Origin: Edaphochlamys debaryana
Taxonomy: Eukaryota > Chlorophyta > Chlorophyceae > Chlamydomonadales
Reading direction: 5' to 3'
NCBI GenBank assembly: GCA_016858145.1
Contig: JAEHOE010000093.1
Coordinates: 248,001-312,000, forward strand
Length of the DNA: 64,000 bases
Of this stretch, positions 10,483 through 23,322 are shown piece by piece; the stretch's first letter is position 1; each line of letters begins with the position of its first letter. A program made the position numbers and the translations under genes. Below the pieces are notes generated by a model. The model had not been told where the DNA came from. It saw nothing but the letters and a program-made list of their open reading frames with translations, and ran no database searches.

Positions 10483-12395
10483 ATGGTTGCGGCAGAACGT
10501 CTACTCGCGGGCGCATTCCTCTTGTGGACGTATTGCACCGGTGAGCTCTTGTTATTGCTCAAGGCGGGAACACGGCGGGTTGTTCCTTGGCGCCAAACGC
10601 ACGCCAGCCATCTCGCTCCCAGTAGTCGCCGAGCCAGCATTCCAGTCGTGCTCATGCAATAAGCAGTTCCCTACAACGCTGCATCCGTTAATTACTTCGG
10701 GGCAAGTCGTCGGGCAAGTGGTGGCGATTCCTTCGGTTGGACTCGCTCTGCCTGTCTATTGCTCGCCTGCCTACCCTGATAACAACAATATCTCGCGTCA
10801 CTAAATCGTTTATCCTGCAGCTGTAACCAGCCATACGTACGGAAGCGACGGGCATGCCCTTACCTCTTGGCGCCACCACGCAGAGCGCGCGCCGAGCGAC
10901 AGATACAGGAGTGTCGTGATGCTGTAGACCTTCCAAGCACCATGGCACGCGCTGCGCCTGTGTTGCACCCATAGCCCACTGAGCCAACACGCTCCCGCCC
11001 CTCCGTCCCTGCCCCGGGTCCCCTCCCATGCCTCTCCCACCCCCACTCCACAGGGTCCCTGGCAATCCGAACCGAGGGGTGCATCTGTCCAATGCACGAC
11101 TGCGATAACGTATGCGGTGCGGACGGCCGGAACTACTGCAACGCATGCATCGCGCGGTGCAACAAGGTGCCGGTCGTGTGGCGCGGCGAGTGCGATGCGT
11201 TGCGGGCAGCGCACAAGCGCTGCCTTTGCCCTGAGGCCAGGGAATCTGTCTGCGGCACCGACGGCGTGACGTGAGTGCCCGTTGTGAGGAGGGGCCTCGA
11301 TGCTTGCTGACGTAGCAGCGTAAACCGGAAGGCCACAAGAGGGGATGGGGACACACGGCACCCACCCTGCGTCCTCCTTTGTTCGCCCAGCTTTGCATCC
11401 CGGCCTTTCGTCGTTGCCCTCCGCTGTCACCCCCCCCAGCTACGCCAACGCCTGCTACGCGGGGTGCAACAAGGTCGAGGTGGATTACATCGGCAACTGC
11501 GCGGACGACAGTGAGCCGCGGGGCATGGGCGGGGATGCCGGTATGCCGGGGGGCATGGGCGGGGGAGTGTGGGATGCCGGGATCCCGCTGAGCAGCCGCA
11601 CAGCGGGTAGAGCGGGTAGAGGCCAGGTGTGTTACGGAACCTTGCCCTCTAGTGCTGCGTGAAAGGTCAGCAGGGCTCGGGGGACTACCGCGGGGGAACG
11701 GTAGATCAGGGCGGGTGCCGGTAGTTCAGATTAAGCAGGACACGGGAGTGTTCGACGTGACCCCACGTGCGCCCTGGGTGTACTTCTCACCCACTAACAA
11801 AGCAGAAGGCAGGCCCCGCTGATGCATGGTGAGCTCCCCTGACTGCTCCTCCTTGCCTGCTGCCATGCACGCAGCCGGGTGCAACGGCGTGCTGTGTCCA
11901 ATGTACTACGAGCCTGCCTGGTGGGTGACATTCCGAGGGGTTAAAACTCCGTCTTGCGCTTGCCGTGACGAGTTCGATGGGCCGCCGTTTGGGCCGCCGG
12001 CATGGCTCGCTCCCCAAACTCAAGCTGAACATTCCTTTGGTGCGCCCCGCCCACCCGCGTGCATGCAGCGGCGCCAACGGAGTGCTCTACTCCAACAAGT
12101 GCTTCGCCGCCTGCGCGGTGCGTTGGGCAGGGCAGAGGGCGCGGCATGAGGAACGAAGCGTGGGGAAGGAGGGGCGGGTGAAAAGGCGGGCCGGCTTCTC
12201 GTCTACGTACCGCATGCGTATCTATCAGTGGCGTCACGGCCGAGGCCGCCGAGCGGATGGAGGTCCCTAGCTCCCTACACACCTGATCCCTTGATGCACG
12301 TCCGCCGCCGCCTCACGCTCGTGCTTGCGTACTGCCTCCGCCAGGGCATCACGCTGCTCGACTCAAGTTTCTGTGGCATCACGGCGGACATGTAG
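10483..12395 (+). CDS. Secreted three-domain Kazal-type protease inhibitor, paralogue 4
   Basis: Exons 10483-10540, 11054-11270, 11440-11510, 11875-11920, 12069-12117 and 12345-12395 give 163 aa with the same intron phases (1, 2, 1, 2, 0) as paralogues 2 and 3. The signal peptide is MVAAERLLAGAFLLWTYC. Domain 1 starts CICPMHDCDNVCGADG, one residue longer between Cys2 and Cys3 than in its paralogues. Domain 2 is CLCPEARESVCGTDG and domain 3 contains CPMYYEPACGANGVLY. Predicted P1 residues are Met, Glu and Met. The domain 1 exon is closest to that of paralogue 2 (shared ARCNKVPVVWRGEC), pointing to a recent common origin. A TGTAA lies at 12963-12967. Confidence 0.87.
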
Positions 12396-13262
12396 CGATC
12401 GTAGCCAGGGGCATGCAGCTGCTGGGGGGCCGACATGGATCAGCAGCGGTAGCGAGCGAGTACAGGTGCGGCAGGAACAAACGAGCGGCAGGGTTCTAAA
12501 TTCAGGCAAGCAAGCGTTGGTGGGACGAAGCCACGAAGGTGGCAGGAAGAGCTAGCCGGGCAGTGAAAGAGCAGGAGGCGTGCCGACCTATCATTTGGAG
12601 ATTATTTTGTCATGGGGTACGACAGGCGGGGAAGCGCTGCGGCGGGGCGCGGGTCGGGTGGTGGCTAAATGGATGGAAGGATGGGAGCATTGATATAGCC
12701 GTACAGCTGCAGAGCGGCTCTCTACTGCACTGATTGCGAGCCGTGCTCAGGCTTGCGTGGTGCCGTAATCGGCAAGCAACCTTATGCGCAACTCTGGATA
12801 TTGGTCGACAACGAATCAACTGGGCCCAATGAGAGCGAGGTGGCGGTGTCGCCCGTATTCCAATTCATCCACACGCGCCGCACCCCAGCTTCCAGCAATC
12901 AACTGCTGCGTCTCAAGTCCTCTCGTGGCCGGGCGCTGCCCGCCTCCGCCCCCCCCCTGTGTTGTAAGTATGGCAGCTGCCGGCCGCGACTACAAGGGGG
13001 CCGAGGCCCAGGCCTCGACCTGGTACATACCACATCCGGATGGGCCCCCTCCTTCCAAATTCCAACCCCGCTTCGTTCAGATGTATATGGTACACCCTCA
13101 TTGCTAGCTCCAGCGCAGCCTGCATGCGGCCCGCACATCGCCTGTCATCCCACAGCCTTCTCTCGACCCGCCACGCCACAAGCCGAGGAGGGCGCCCACC
13201 CAGCCTCATGGCGGGCGAAGGGGCGGCGGCTGCGCGGCGGCGGCCCCGTGTCCCTCATCACT
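12396..13262. other. Convergent intergenic region
   Basis: Tail-to-tail space between Kazal paralogue 4 (+) and the FUSC/ALMT-like gene (-). It holds the 3' untranslated regions of both, with TGTAA at 12963-12967 for the Kazal gene. No other gene is recognisable. Confidence 0.5.
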
Positions 13263-16200
13263 TGAGCCAGTCCCCCACCGACCTCCCCAGCCAGCTCACG
13301 GCGCAGGGCTGGTGCCCCGCCACCACTCGGGCCAGGACCGTGGCCTTGTCGGACACCTGGGGTGGTCGGGTGGGGGTTGGGGGAAGGTTGGTTGGGTGTG
13401 CGGGCGGTTGCTCTGGGGTCGAGGTGATAGTATGGGTTTGGTAAGGGGAGCTTGGACGAGGTGAGGTTGGTGAAATTGGTTGGGTGGTTGGGGGTTGAGT
13501 GGGTGGTTGAGGGTCAGGCGAGGCCAGCCTGGAAGTGGCGGTGCTGTCCCTCCGGCACCCGCAGCAGCCACTTTGATTGGGTCGACCTACCCGCAGGCGC
13601 AGGCTGCGCCCACAGACGCCCTCACCCAAGCCCTCATCAGGGGGCAGGGTGCACGCGGCGGTATCGTCCCGCCGACATCCTCAGGAGCAGGCAAGGACAT
13701 GCACACAAACACGCACACGACGCCCTCACCAGCAGGCAGGCGTAGAAGAAGGAGAAGACCCTCAGCGCGTCGTCCGGCGCCGTGAGCGCGGGCAGGTCCT
13801 CCGCGGGCGCCCCCACCACCCGGGCGTGGAAGGAGCGGCGCTGCTGGAGCACATGCGTGCGGATCTGGGGGTGAGGGGGTGGGGGAGAGCGTGTGTGAGG
13901 GGGGGGGGGTGAGGGAGAAGGGATAGGCATGGTAGGGGTAGGGCGAAGCCGCCCTGGATATCCTTGTACCGCAAGTCGGTATGATCGGGCTCTCCACGGT
14001 GTGCGCAACCCAGCGCTGATCGCCACTGCTTAGTGCAGTACCGGTAGGGAGTGTGCGCCCTCGCGCCCCGCGGCCCCACCTTGACCCGGCGACGGTTCAG
14101 CTCCGCAATTGCAGCCAGCAGTGCCTCTCTCGCCGCCACCTGTCAGGAAGCGGAGGGTGTGCTGCTGGATGAGCATGGCACCGCAATAGTTTCATGAGGG
14201 CCTCTTGGGACAGACTTCTGGGCGCATCACTCCCCACTCTACGCACTACTCGAGCAAGCCTCGCTTGACGGATTACCGGTACCGCATGCGGAGGGGAGGC
14301 AGGTACACATTTGGAAAGTACACGCCCTCGGCTGCGCCACGCACCGCACCAGGCCGAACTCTCCCGCCACCCACGCTGTCCAGCGGCCCCCCGACACTCC
14401 CCCTTGCACGCTCCCCCCGCCCCACCCCGCACCTGTTCCATCTCCCCCGCCCGTGTGTCCCCGGCCATCTGCAGCAGCAGGGTGCAGGCCGCCCCCGCCA
14501 GCGCCTCCAGACCGTCCAGGATGGCCTGGGGGGGCGCCGGGGCGGGGAGGTGGTTAGCGACCAAGCAGCACGAGGCATTTCACAGGCGCTGTTCGATTGG
14601 CTCAAGCCCTGGCAGTCAAGGCTGCGGCCCATCTACCCACCGCCCTCGGCCCCTTCTCCAGCCCCCCCCCGTACCCACCATCATGTCCGCCCGTATGGGC
14701 AGCACCACGTGTTCGAACGCCCATCCCGAGAAGGCGCCCCGCACCGCCCCCGGAGCGGCCGTGACCAGCCCCAGCGCCGCCAGTCGGTCAGCCAGCACGT
14801 GGGACGAGCGGAGGACGGAGTGGACCACCTGGGGGGGAGGGAGGGCGGCGGCCACACTGAGGTGACCTTGAGGGCACTATGATCTGAGACGGACGAGTGC
14901 GACAGAGCTATGAGAGCAAGGGCATGAGTCACAGCACGAGTCACATGTGTTACGGGAGGCCCGGTTAGGGGCAGTTGGCCTTTCCCCGCCCACCCCGGCC
15001 TTGACAGGCACCCACCGGCGGTGTCGCCAGCAAGCCTCGGCTCCTGTGAGGGAGAGCGCGAGCAGGCGGGCGTGAGTTGAGGCTTGGCGTTCTTTCGCCA
15101 CTCCCACCACGTGGTCACCCACCCACCACGCCACCCGCCCTGTCCCCTGGAGCCTAGTACGGCAGGCCACGGCACGCTAGGCTACACGTGTACGGCATGT
15201 ACGACACAGACTGCAAAGCAACGGCCACCTCCCTCCCCACTCGCGCACATCCCACCCCCGCCCTCGACCCACCACGCCACGGCGTCCTTTGCCAGTGACG
15301 CCTGCACCCCCGCCAGCGGCCCCGTGACCGCCGCCAGCAGCGGGGGCGGCGGGGGCCCGGGCAGCGAGGGCACGCCGCTGGCCCTCAGCTCCTGCGGCGT
15401 GCGGGCGGCGCCCACGTCCACCCCCGCATCGTCCGGGTCGCCCCCCGCCACCGCAAGCACCGCCACAGCGTCAGCGTCGGAGGAGGAGGAGGGCGGAGGG
15501 GGGTGGGAGGGGTCGTGGGGTGTGCCCTTGGGGTCGGGGGTGTCGGAGGGTGGGGGCGTGGAGGGGGTTGGTGGAGAGCGCGTGGAGGCGGAGTAGGGGC
15601 CCGAGGGCGAGGGCGGGACGGGGATGCCGTCGGTGGGGGCGGCGGGGGCGCCGAAGCGGGCGCACAGCTCTGCGGTGGCGGCGGCGCCGTGGGCGGCGGC
15701 GTGGGCCCTGGAGAGGGCAGGCAGCGGGGAGCGGGGGAGGGGGAGGGGATGTGGGCAGGAGCATGGAGAGCCAGGCCGGGACCAGCGGTGCGCACAGCAA
15801 GCGAGGCAGGGCAAGGGGGCTCTAGCGCCCGGCCCCCTCACCTGAGCCCGTCGCTGTAGAAGGTGCTGTAGTGGCGCCGCACCAGGCCCATGCCCGCCTT
15901 GAAGGCGCCCGCCATCACCTGCAGCGCCCAGTCCGACGTGTACCTGGGTGTACGGCAGGCCACAGAGGAGCATGAGAAGGGCGTGAGGAGCATGTTTGCG
16001 CCCAGGTATTGGCGCCAGTGGCGGCACGGAGGGAGCAACTGCTGCTGGAGGGTGCTTCCTTCCTTGGCGGCGGTCTTGGGTAGTGCATGCACGGGCCAAC
16101 ATCCCCTTCCTCGACTCTGCAGCGCCCCCAATTACACCCCACACCCCCTCACCAGGGCAGCACCAGGTTGGTGACGAGCACGGGCACGGAGCAGCCGGCG

Positions 16201-19200
16201 ATCACCGCCAACACACGCGCGGCGTAGTACTCCACCTGGGGAGTGTAAGGAGCAGATTGTAGGCGGCGAGAGGGTGCGTGACGGGGCGTGCGGTCAGGCA
16301 GTGGCGCGCCCTTATCTTTTGCCAAGTTCCGTCGGCCACGTGCGCTCCTGCCTGCTACTCTCGTTCCTCGCCATTCCCGCCCCTCCCCTGTCCCCTCCCG
16401 TCGTCCCGTCCGCACGCCTGCCCTCTCTTGCACGATCTGCTCATCTCCTCGGCCCCACCCCGCCCCACCGTGCCGGTTGCCCCGCAGCATCCCTTGTACT
16501 GGCACAGGATCACGGCTGTGAAGGTCATGAGCGTCAGCACGATGGCGGCACGCAGCTGGTGGCCGGACAGGCAGCCCACCTGCGGGGGAGATGACAAGGG
16601 AGGAATGCGTGATGGCGAGGGACAAGATCGGGTGTCAGTCCCTCGAAGTTGGGCAGGGCACGGGTTACGGGTGGTGGTGACGAGGGACAAAAGGAGGTCA
16701 GAAGGAGGTTTGGGGACGTGCAGGCAGGGAGATCCGCGCCGTACATCCCAGCGTGCGCACCAGGAAGGTGTAGGTGCAGATGATGACCATCAGGCCGTAC
16801 GAGTTGGTTGCCAGATCGGTGTTGATCATGCAGATGTAGCCCAGCGTGCCGCCGATTGCCGTACCAACCACCCAGAAGGCCACCTTGGAGACCGTTGCCT
16901 CCACCTTCCGAAGGTGCGGGGCGGGGGTGGGAAGGGCGGGTACCGGTGATGTGATGCAGCTACCGGTAGGGGCAGGAGAGGGGGCCGTGCTGGCACGGAT
17001 GTTTGTTCCATGGAGGGACCAGGGCGAGAGCATACACGGGAAGGCCCCCCGCCTGCCCAGCCGCTTGCCCACAAGTCCCGCCTCACCCGCTCGCTCATGG
17101 ACAGAACCGCCGCCACGAAGCCGTACACGGGGCGGTACATGTGCACCTCTGGCGTGTCGGGGCGCTCGCCCAGGCCGATGATGAGCAGGAGGATGGTGGT
17201 GAGGGCGGCCCAGTACTTGACGCCGGACTGGGGAGCGAGGGGGTTGCGGCATGGCAAATGGGAGGACAAGGGAGGTGGAAAGCTGAAGGGTGAAGAAGGA
17301 CGTCGCAACGCCAAGGCCGAGCGGCCGATGGCAGGCTTGCGACTGTGCTCCCGCCAGCTAGCTACTACGCCCTTCACGGGTGCCCCTCGCAGCTAGCAGT
17401 GTCACCGGCCTGGCCCCACACGCACACGCACCTGGAACACGCGGCTGCGAAGCAGCGCCTGGGGCCGTGAAGGGCAACGGGGGTGCTCAGACAGGGCAAT
17501 AATGAGCAACAGCCGGATTTCGCCGCCCAGTCAGCCAACCCATTCTGCCCCAGGCGACTTCCCTTTACCTTCTTCCGCAAGCGCCGTCTCTGAGCCAACC
17601 AGTCAGGCCCCCCCAGCCTAGGCTTGAAGGGTCCGCTCCATGGGGACGCCTGACGCCTGACGCCAGCACCACATCCCTACCTTCTCCCCATCCCTACCTT
17701 CACCCTATCACCCGCTCCCCCCCCCCAAGCCAAGCTAACGCCTCACCTTGACTCCTCCCGGCCTCAGTAGCGCAGGTACCTCGGTCTTGATCGTGTGCAC
17801 CAGGTTCCCGATCAGGGGCAGCCCCAGCCCCACCAACAGCAGGTGCAGCGCCCAGCCAAAGTGCCGCTCTATGAAGCCGCGCGGAGGGGGAGGCGGGGGG
17901 CCGCCGCCCGGGCGGGGTCCTCCGGCAGTGGCCTGGGGCGGGCCCTTGGCGCTGGGCGCAGCGGCAGGGGGCGCAGCGGCGCCGGGGCCGGGGCCGGCAG
18001 CGGAGGGGGGAGGGGCGGCGGGTGCGTGCTTGATGCCGTGTGCGGCCGCCACCGCCGCCTCCAACTCCCGGATTGCGTCGATGATGCCTGACGTCAGCAC
18101 CCACATGAAGGCCAGGCCGCGCATCTGCGGGGGCGGGTGGGGAGACGCGTGGGTTGCATGCCAAGCTTCTAGTAAGAAGGGCCAATCGGGGTCCCTCCAG
18201 TCCTCTTGACCCGAGCAACCAGTACACGGCCCTGAGGAAGGGGTCCACCTGGCGTACTTGCAGGTCTTCTTTGGGCCGGCATAATCAGCACCCAGCACCC
18301 TAACGCTCAAGCAGGTTGCAGCAGAGCGCATGCAACGCGGCTTGCATACACCCATCACCCTCCGCTCCCACCGCCTCTAGCCCTGCCGCCCCCAACCCAC
18401 CCGGTGTGCCTCGATCAGACGCACGCGCTCCCCCTGCTTCCCCGCCGCGGCCCGGATGCGGGTCCAGTAGCCCTCACAGGCCTCAGCAATGGTCGTGCGC
18501 AGGGAGGCCTGCGTCTCCTCCCAGGTCAGGCCGAAGGCGGCGGAGCAGCCGCGGACGCGGGCCTGAGGAGGGCACAGGGGGCGGGAGGACAGGAGGGAAT
18601 GGATGGGGAGTTGGGGAATCGGGGGGGTGGTTGGAGGACGTTGGCGGACGCCCGGCCTGCAGCCGCCCTGAAGCTCACCGGTGCCTCGCGCCCCCTGCCG
18701 CGCGCGAGGATGGCGTCTGCGACGAAACATGCACAGCAGGGGTACACGGGGTGAGCTGGTCAAGTAAGGCTCAGCACAATCAAGCCCCTTTCTTGCTCCT
18801 CACACGCAAGCCCGGTTCATCCTCTCCTTGCCATCGTCATCCCCCGCGCCCCATCCACTCCCCGCCCCCTCTCCCCACCCGCCAGTGTCGCACACGTGGT
18901 CGCCACCTGCGCGTAGGCCCTGCGCAGGGGAGTCACCAGGTCCACTCCGAAGTAGCACTGCAGGGAGGCGTCGGCGGCGATCTGGGTCGGGGAAAGGGGG
19001 GGGGAGGGGAGGGGAGCGAGGGGGAGGGAGGAGCAAGGTCACCGCCTGCTGAGCCCACTGTCAAGGGCCCTGTCAAGCAGGTCAGGGAGGAGCGGACGGA
19101 GGGCCCCAGGACGCAGTGCTCCAGCACTCCAGCACTCCAGCGCCCAGGTCCAGGTCCAGGCCCAGGCCCAGGCCCCCGGTCCCCCGCACGCCCCGCACAA

Positions 19201-22200
19201 CGCACCTGGTAGCACGGTGATGACGCGACGGCCTCCAGCGCCGACACCCGAGTGAGCAGCTGCTCCGCCGCCGCCACCACCCGGGCCCAGGCGGCTGCAG
19301 GGGAGGTGGGCGGAGGGGTGCAAGCGCGGGAAGGGCCGCAATGCTCAACCTCGCAAATCCGAGTAACAGATCGAGGGGTTGGGTAACGGCCCGGAACACT
19401 CATTCAGGGAAGGTGCAGTGCAACTCTCGACTCAGCGGTACACCCGATCGCAGGCGCACGCGAGATGTGACCCTGACGACCTAGTCCTGCAAGCAATGCA
19501 CGGCCGTTGCCGGAGCCACTCACGTGGGCAGATGGGGGCCGCCAGCAGCAAGGGCGGCTCCAGGGATGCGGTACCGATGCACATGCGCGCACGTGCCAGC
19601 AGCGGCCGCAGGGCGGACACGGGCGGCCCCACGAACCCGATCGGAGGCTCGGGCGCCTCCTCGCCCTCCGCGGGCGGCGGCTGCCAGGGGACCAGGGGGC
19701 CGTAGGGCGGCGGCGGCGGCGGGGCGGCGCCAGGGCCCCCGGGCCCGGCTTGGGGCGGCGGAGGGGGGGGCGGCGGCTGCGTTACCTTGTCGAGGAACTC
19801 CAGGAATGCCTCTGCCGACATCTCCTCCGCCTCCTCCAGCAGAAGCTCGACGTCAACCTCCTTGTCGTCAGTGCTCTCGTCCAGATCTGGATCTGAATCT
19901 GGATCTGGGTCAGTGTTGGGGTCCTCGGAGGCCAGGCCCGCGGGCTGGGCCTGGGCGGGCCTGGGCGCGCTGTGGCCGGGCTTGCGGCAGAAGCCCTGGG
20001 GGGGATGGGGTCAGGGGACCGAGGCGGGCGGGGGAGCCTGAGCGCTGACTAAGTACTTCGGATGCCTGATGAAGACATAGCATTGAGATCCCAGCCCACC
20101 TTGTCGGGTCGGAACATGATGCTCGAGTACCTAGGGGCCAGGAACGCAACAGGAGGGCAAGAGGCAGGCGCACAAGATGTACCGTACATCTAGGGATAGC
20201 TACCACGACACACTGTTGTGTGGCAGCGGTGTGCCGTACCGGTACGGATATGTAACCGCAGCCGCATCGTAATCAACAGCGGAACCCTCGTGCTGCTGTC
20301 ACAAGGCGAGTGCCCGCAAGCACAACGCCAACGCATCTCGACACCTCCGCCCCCACCCCTGCTTACGGTAGTGCCCAGACTGCCCAACCGGCCCCCTGGC
20401 CCCCGCCCCCGCCCCCACCTGGACGTTGCCTTGCCCACTCCCCGCACCGCCTCCGCCACCTTTGCCCTCAGCTCGTCCGCGGCCAGGGTGGGCAGCACGA
20501 CCAGGGCCATGACCGCAGAGGTGCCCGCACCCACCACCATGCCCTGGAGCATGGTGCCCACGGCCTGGGGGGGAGAGGGGGGAAGAGGGAGGGGGAGGGG
20601 CAGTTGGAGAGGGTGGGCGCAAGGCAAGGAGTGATGCGGGGGAGGCGCGGGGTGAGGGTGGGCGCAAGGTAAGAAGCGATGCTGGGGAGAGACGTGGGGG
20701 AAGGCGTGGGTACACAAGGCGGAGCATGCAGCAACCTTGTGCCTCCGCTTCTTGGGTGTGCGGGCAAGACGCCGGCCCCGGCCCCACCTGGCGCCAAATG
20801 AGGCCACGGTCGGGCTGCCACAGGCCGTTGAGGACCACCTACGGCGGACGGCAGGTGGGAGCGGGGAAGAAGGGTTGGCCCAGGTTGGCGGTTGGGCCGG
20901 CTGGACCCTTAAGAAGGGCAGACAAGATGTATGGGGTGCAGAGAGGAGCGGTTGTTTGCACACGGGGGCGAGGACACGTCAGTTGGTCCTACAGCCGTGC
21001 GCAAGAGCCGTGGAGTGTGCCCAATAGAGGGCAAGCTCTGGGTGGAGGATGGCTGGCGAATCGCTTGAACCCACCGCGACTTGAAACTACCATTCCGGTC
21101 GCTGTCTGGAGGCTTTCCAAACCTATGATCCATGTTCCACTTGGTCGGGGGGTAAACAGCGAGAGTTGACCGATAGTTCTGGGCATCCTCGCGCGACAGC
21201 TGCATCGAGGGCCTGACATAAGAGTCGTGCTCTGGGCTCCTAGACAAAATAGCTTTCAAATTGTTATGCAGTGCCGCGGTTTGGGCTTGCGTTGGTCCAC
21301 TACTAAGCGGAGTGGTCGCGGGGGCCTTCGCGGTTATTGCTACGCGTGGCCGGAGACCCCTTGCCTAGGCATTAGTGACACCCGCAAGGAGGCCTACGGC
21401 CGTACGCTCACCAGTCCGTACGACAGGCATGACACCATGCCCAGCACCCACAGGAACGGCGGCTGGGTTCCCTGAGGGAGAGGCAGGCAGGGAGGGAACG
21501 GACAGCGCGACGACGAGGTGGATTTCAGCGTCATTTGGACCCCTGTGGGCAGTGCATATGTCGACCCTGGAAGCCTGGCGTGGCTTACCATGCGATTGAT
21601 GATAAGGACCGCCAGTCTGCGAGTTCCGTGGGCAGAGGGGCAATCGAGGACTGAACGTATTAAACACCGCAAAGGGCCTGCCAGCCCTGCCTGCGTCCCA
21701 AGCTCTACCGCCTCTGCTACCCACAATCGAGCAGGCCCCGCCCGTGGCAGTTGAAAAAAGGTAAAGGCTGGTCAGGGGCAGGTGCCTTAAAACAACAACA
21801 ATTCCAAATCCCCGTGCGAACAATACAGACACATTCCCCCCCCGCACCCCCCCGCACTCCTCCCAGCCCCGACCCACATCGCCGCCGAGAGGAGGCTGAT
21901 GAAGGCCGAGTGGCCGGGGCCGTGCGGCACAATGCTGGCGAAGCTCAGCTGCGGGGGGGGGGGCAGCGCACCGTCGGGCATCTTCAAGCTGAGTGGGCTT
22001 CACTCCAAGTGCTTGACGTGGTTGCATGCCAACCTAAAATGGATCCCTCAGCGCTCCTGCTTGCCTACCAGAGCTCCGTACGCAAGAAACCCCCTCATAT
22101 CCTCCCCGCCCCTGTACCCCGCTCTCGGTTCCCTTGCTCCTCGCCACAACCACACAGGCACGTGCCGTGAAGTCCCCTGCTCACCGCGCATCCTCCCAGC

Positions 22201-23322
22201 ACCGCCCCCCACGTGACCGAGCCGCACACCATGGCCGAGCCCAGCAGCCTCGTGCCCACGTGGTTGTCCTGGGACACGAGCACTGAGCACACTGGGGGCG
22301 GGGAGGCGGGGAGGGGGGAACGAGGGGGGGACTCAGGGTTAATTTGGAGAAGGGGGGGAGGATTAAGAGCGAGGGGGGGCTGGATTCCTTGGACGGGGGC
22401 AAGAGGGGTGCTCTTCAGCGCTGGGCACCACATCCCCTCACCGACGAACAGGGTGGATGAGAAGCAGGACTGGACGAAGCGCATCGAGCTGTGGGGAGGG
22501 AGAGGAGGACGTCGTGAGGTTTGGGAGGGTCAGAACCAGAAGAAGTGCGTGACCCCCGAGGGGTCAACAGCAATGTAGTGACACCACAGGAGGGTCCCCG
22601 CCCAGCTGACGCAGGTAGCTGCATGGTCTGTCCGGTCCCGATCTCCCGATCCCCTTAGCCCCCTCTCACTTGACGAACACGAACAGGCAGACGATGAGCA
22701 TTCCCAGCGCCAGTTGGACCGCGCACTGGAAGGCGGGGGACAGGACGAAGAGGCGGACCCCCTCCAGGAAGCTGTCGGTCGGACTCTTCTGCCACCGCTG
22801 GTACGGGGCTGGCGGAGCGGCCGCGGCGGACTTGCCGCCAGCGTCAGCTGTTGGCCGAGTGCTCCGCAGAGGAAGGGTCTCGCGGTCGAGAATACCCACA
22901 GCTGCTGTCTTGTGCTTGGCGGATGAAGAATGGCACAGAGACGCGGAGGCGCTCGCGGTTGCGACTCCGGACATGCTGGTGGCATTGCTTGCAGGGGGCA
23001 GTTTTCCCCGCCACACGGGCGTCTCGCGGTCGAGGAGGCCCGCCGCGGATATTTTGCGCGTGGAGATGCTGGCGGGGGAAGGCCTTCCACGCCAGACGGG
23101 CGCCTCATGGTCAGGAGGGGCTGCCCCGATGGTGTCGCGGGAAACCGCCGTCTGAGCGCCGACGCCACTTGATTGTCCTCCCTCGTGCGTCAAATCGCTG
23201 GGACTCAGCGGCCCCGCTCCCGCCGTGAGCGTGGTTGCCGGGATTGTGGCAGTTTGCCCTTGGGCAGGGCTTCCAGGCCTCGGCGGCGACCACTTCTGCC
23301 GGAGGTCCTCGCAATCGGCCAT
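13263..23322 (-). CDS. FUSC/ALMT-like multi-pass membrane transporter
   Basis: A large membrane protein of about 1,340 aa, probably an anion or organic-acid channel or exporter. I place 27 exons, accurate to a few bases: 23322-22671, 22491-22440, 22293-22186, 21951-21873, 21475-21412, 20838-20788, 20563-20420, 20133-20101, 19999-19525, 19298-19207, 18979-18872, 18718-18682, 18563-18402, 18125-17749, 17463-17432, 17230-17090, 16907-16766, 16579-16502, 16237-16154, 15945-15842, 15710-15273, 15044-15017, 14830-14686, 14526-14434, 14140-14081, 13869-13733, 13362-13263. A long disordered N-terminus leads to about six membrane spans, a soluble acidic/proline-rich middle, then a second hydrophobic half with GTAIGGTLGYICM and ARVLAVIAGCSVPVLV, which resemble FUSC_2/ALMT segments, and a helical C-terminal domain. 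The ATG at 23322 was chosen because a TATA box lies about 130 bases upstream. Substrate is unknown. Confidence 0.75.
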
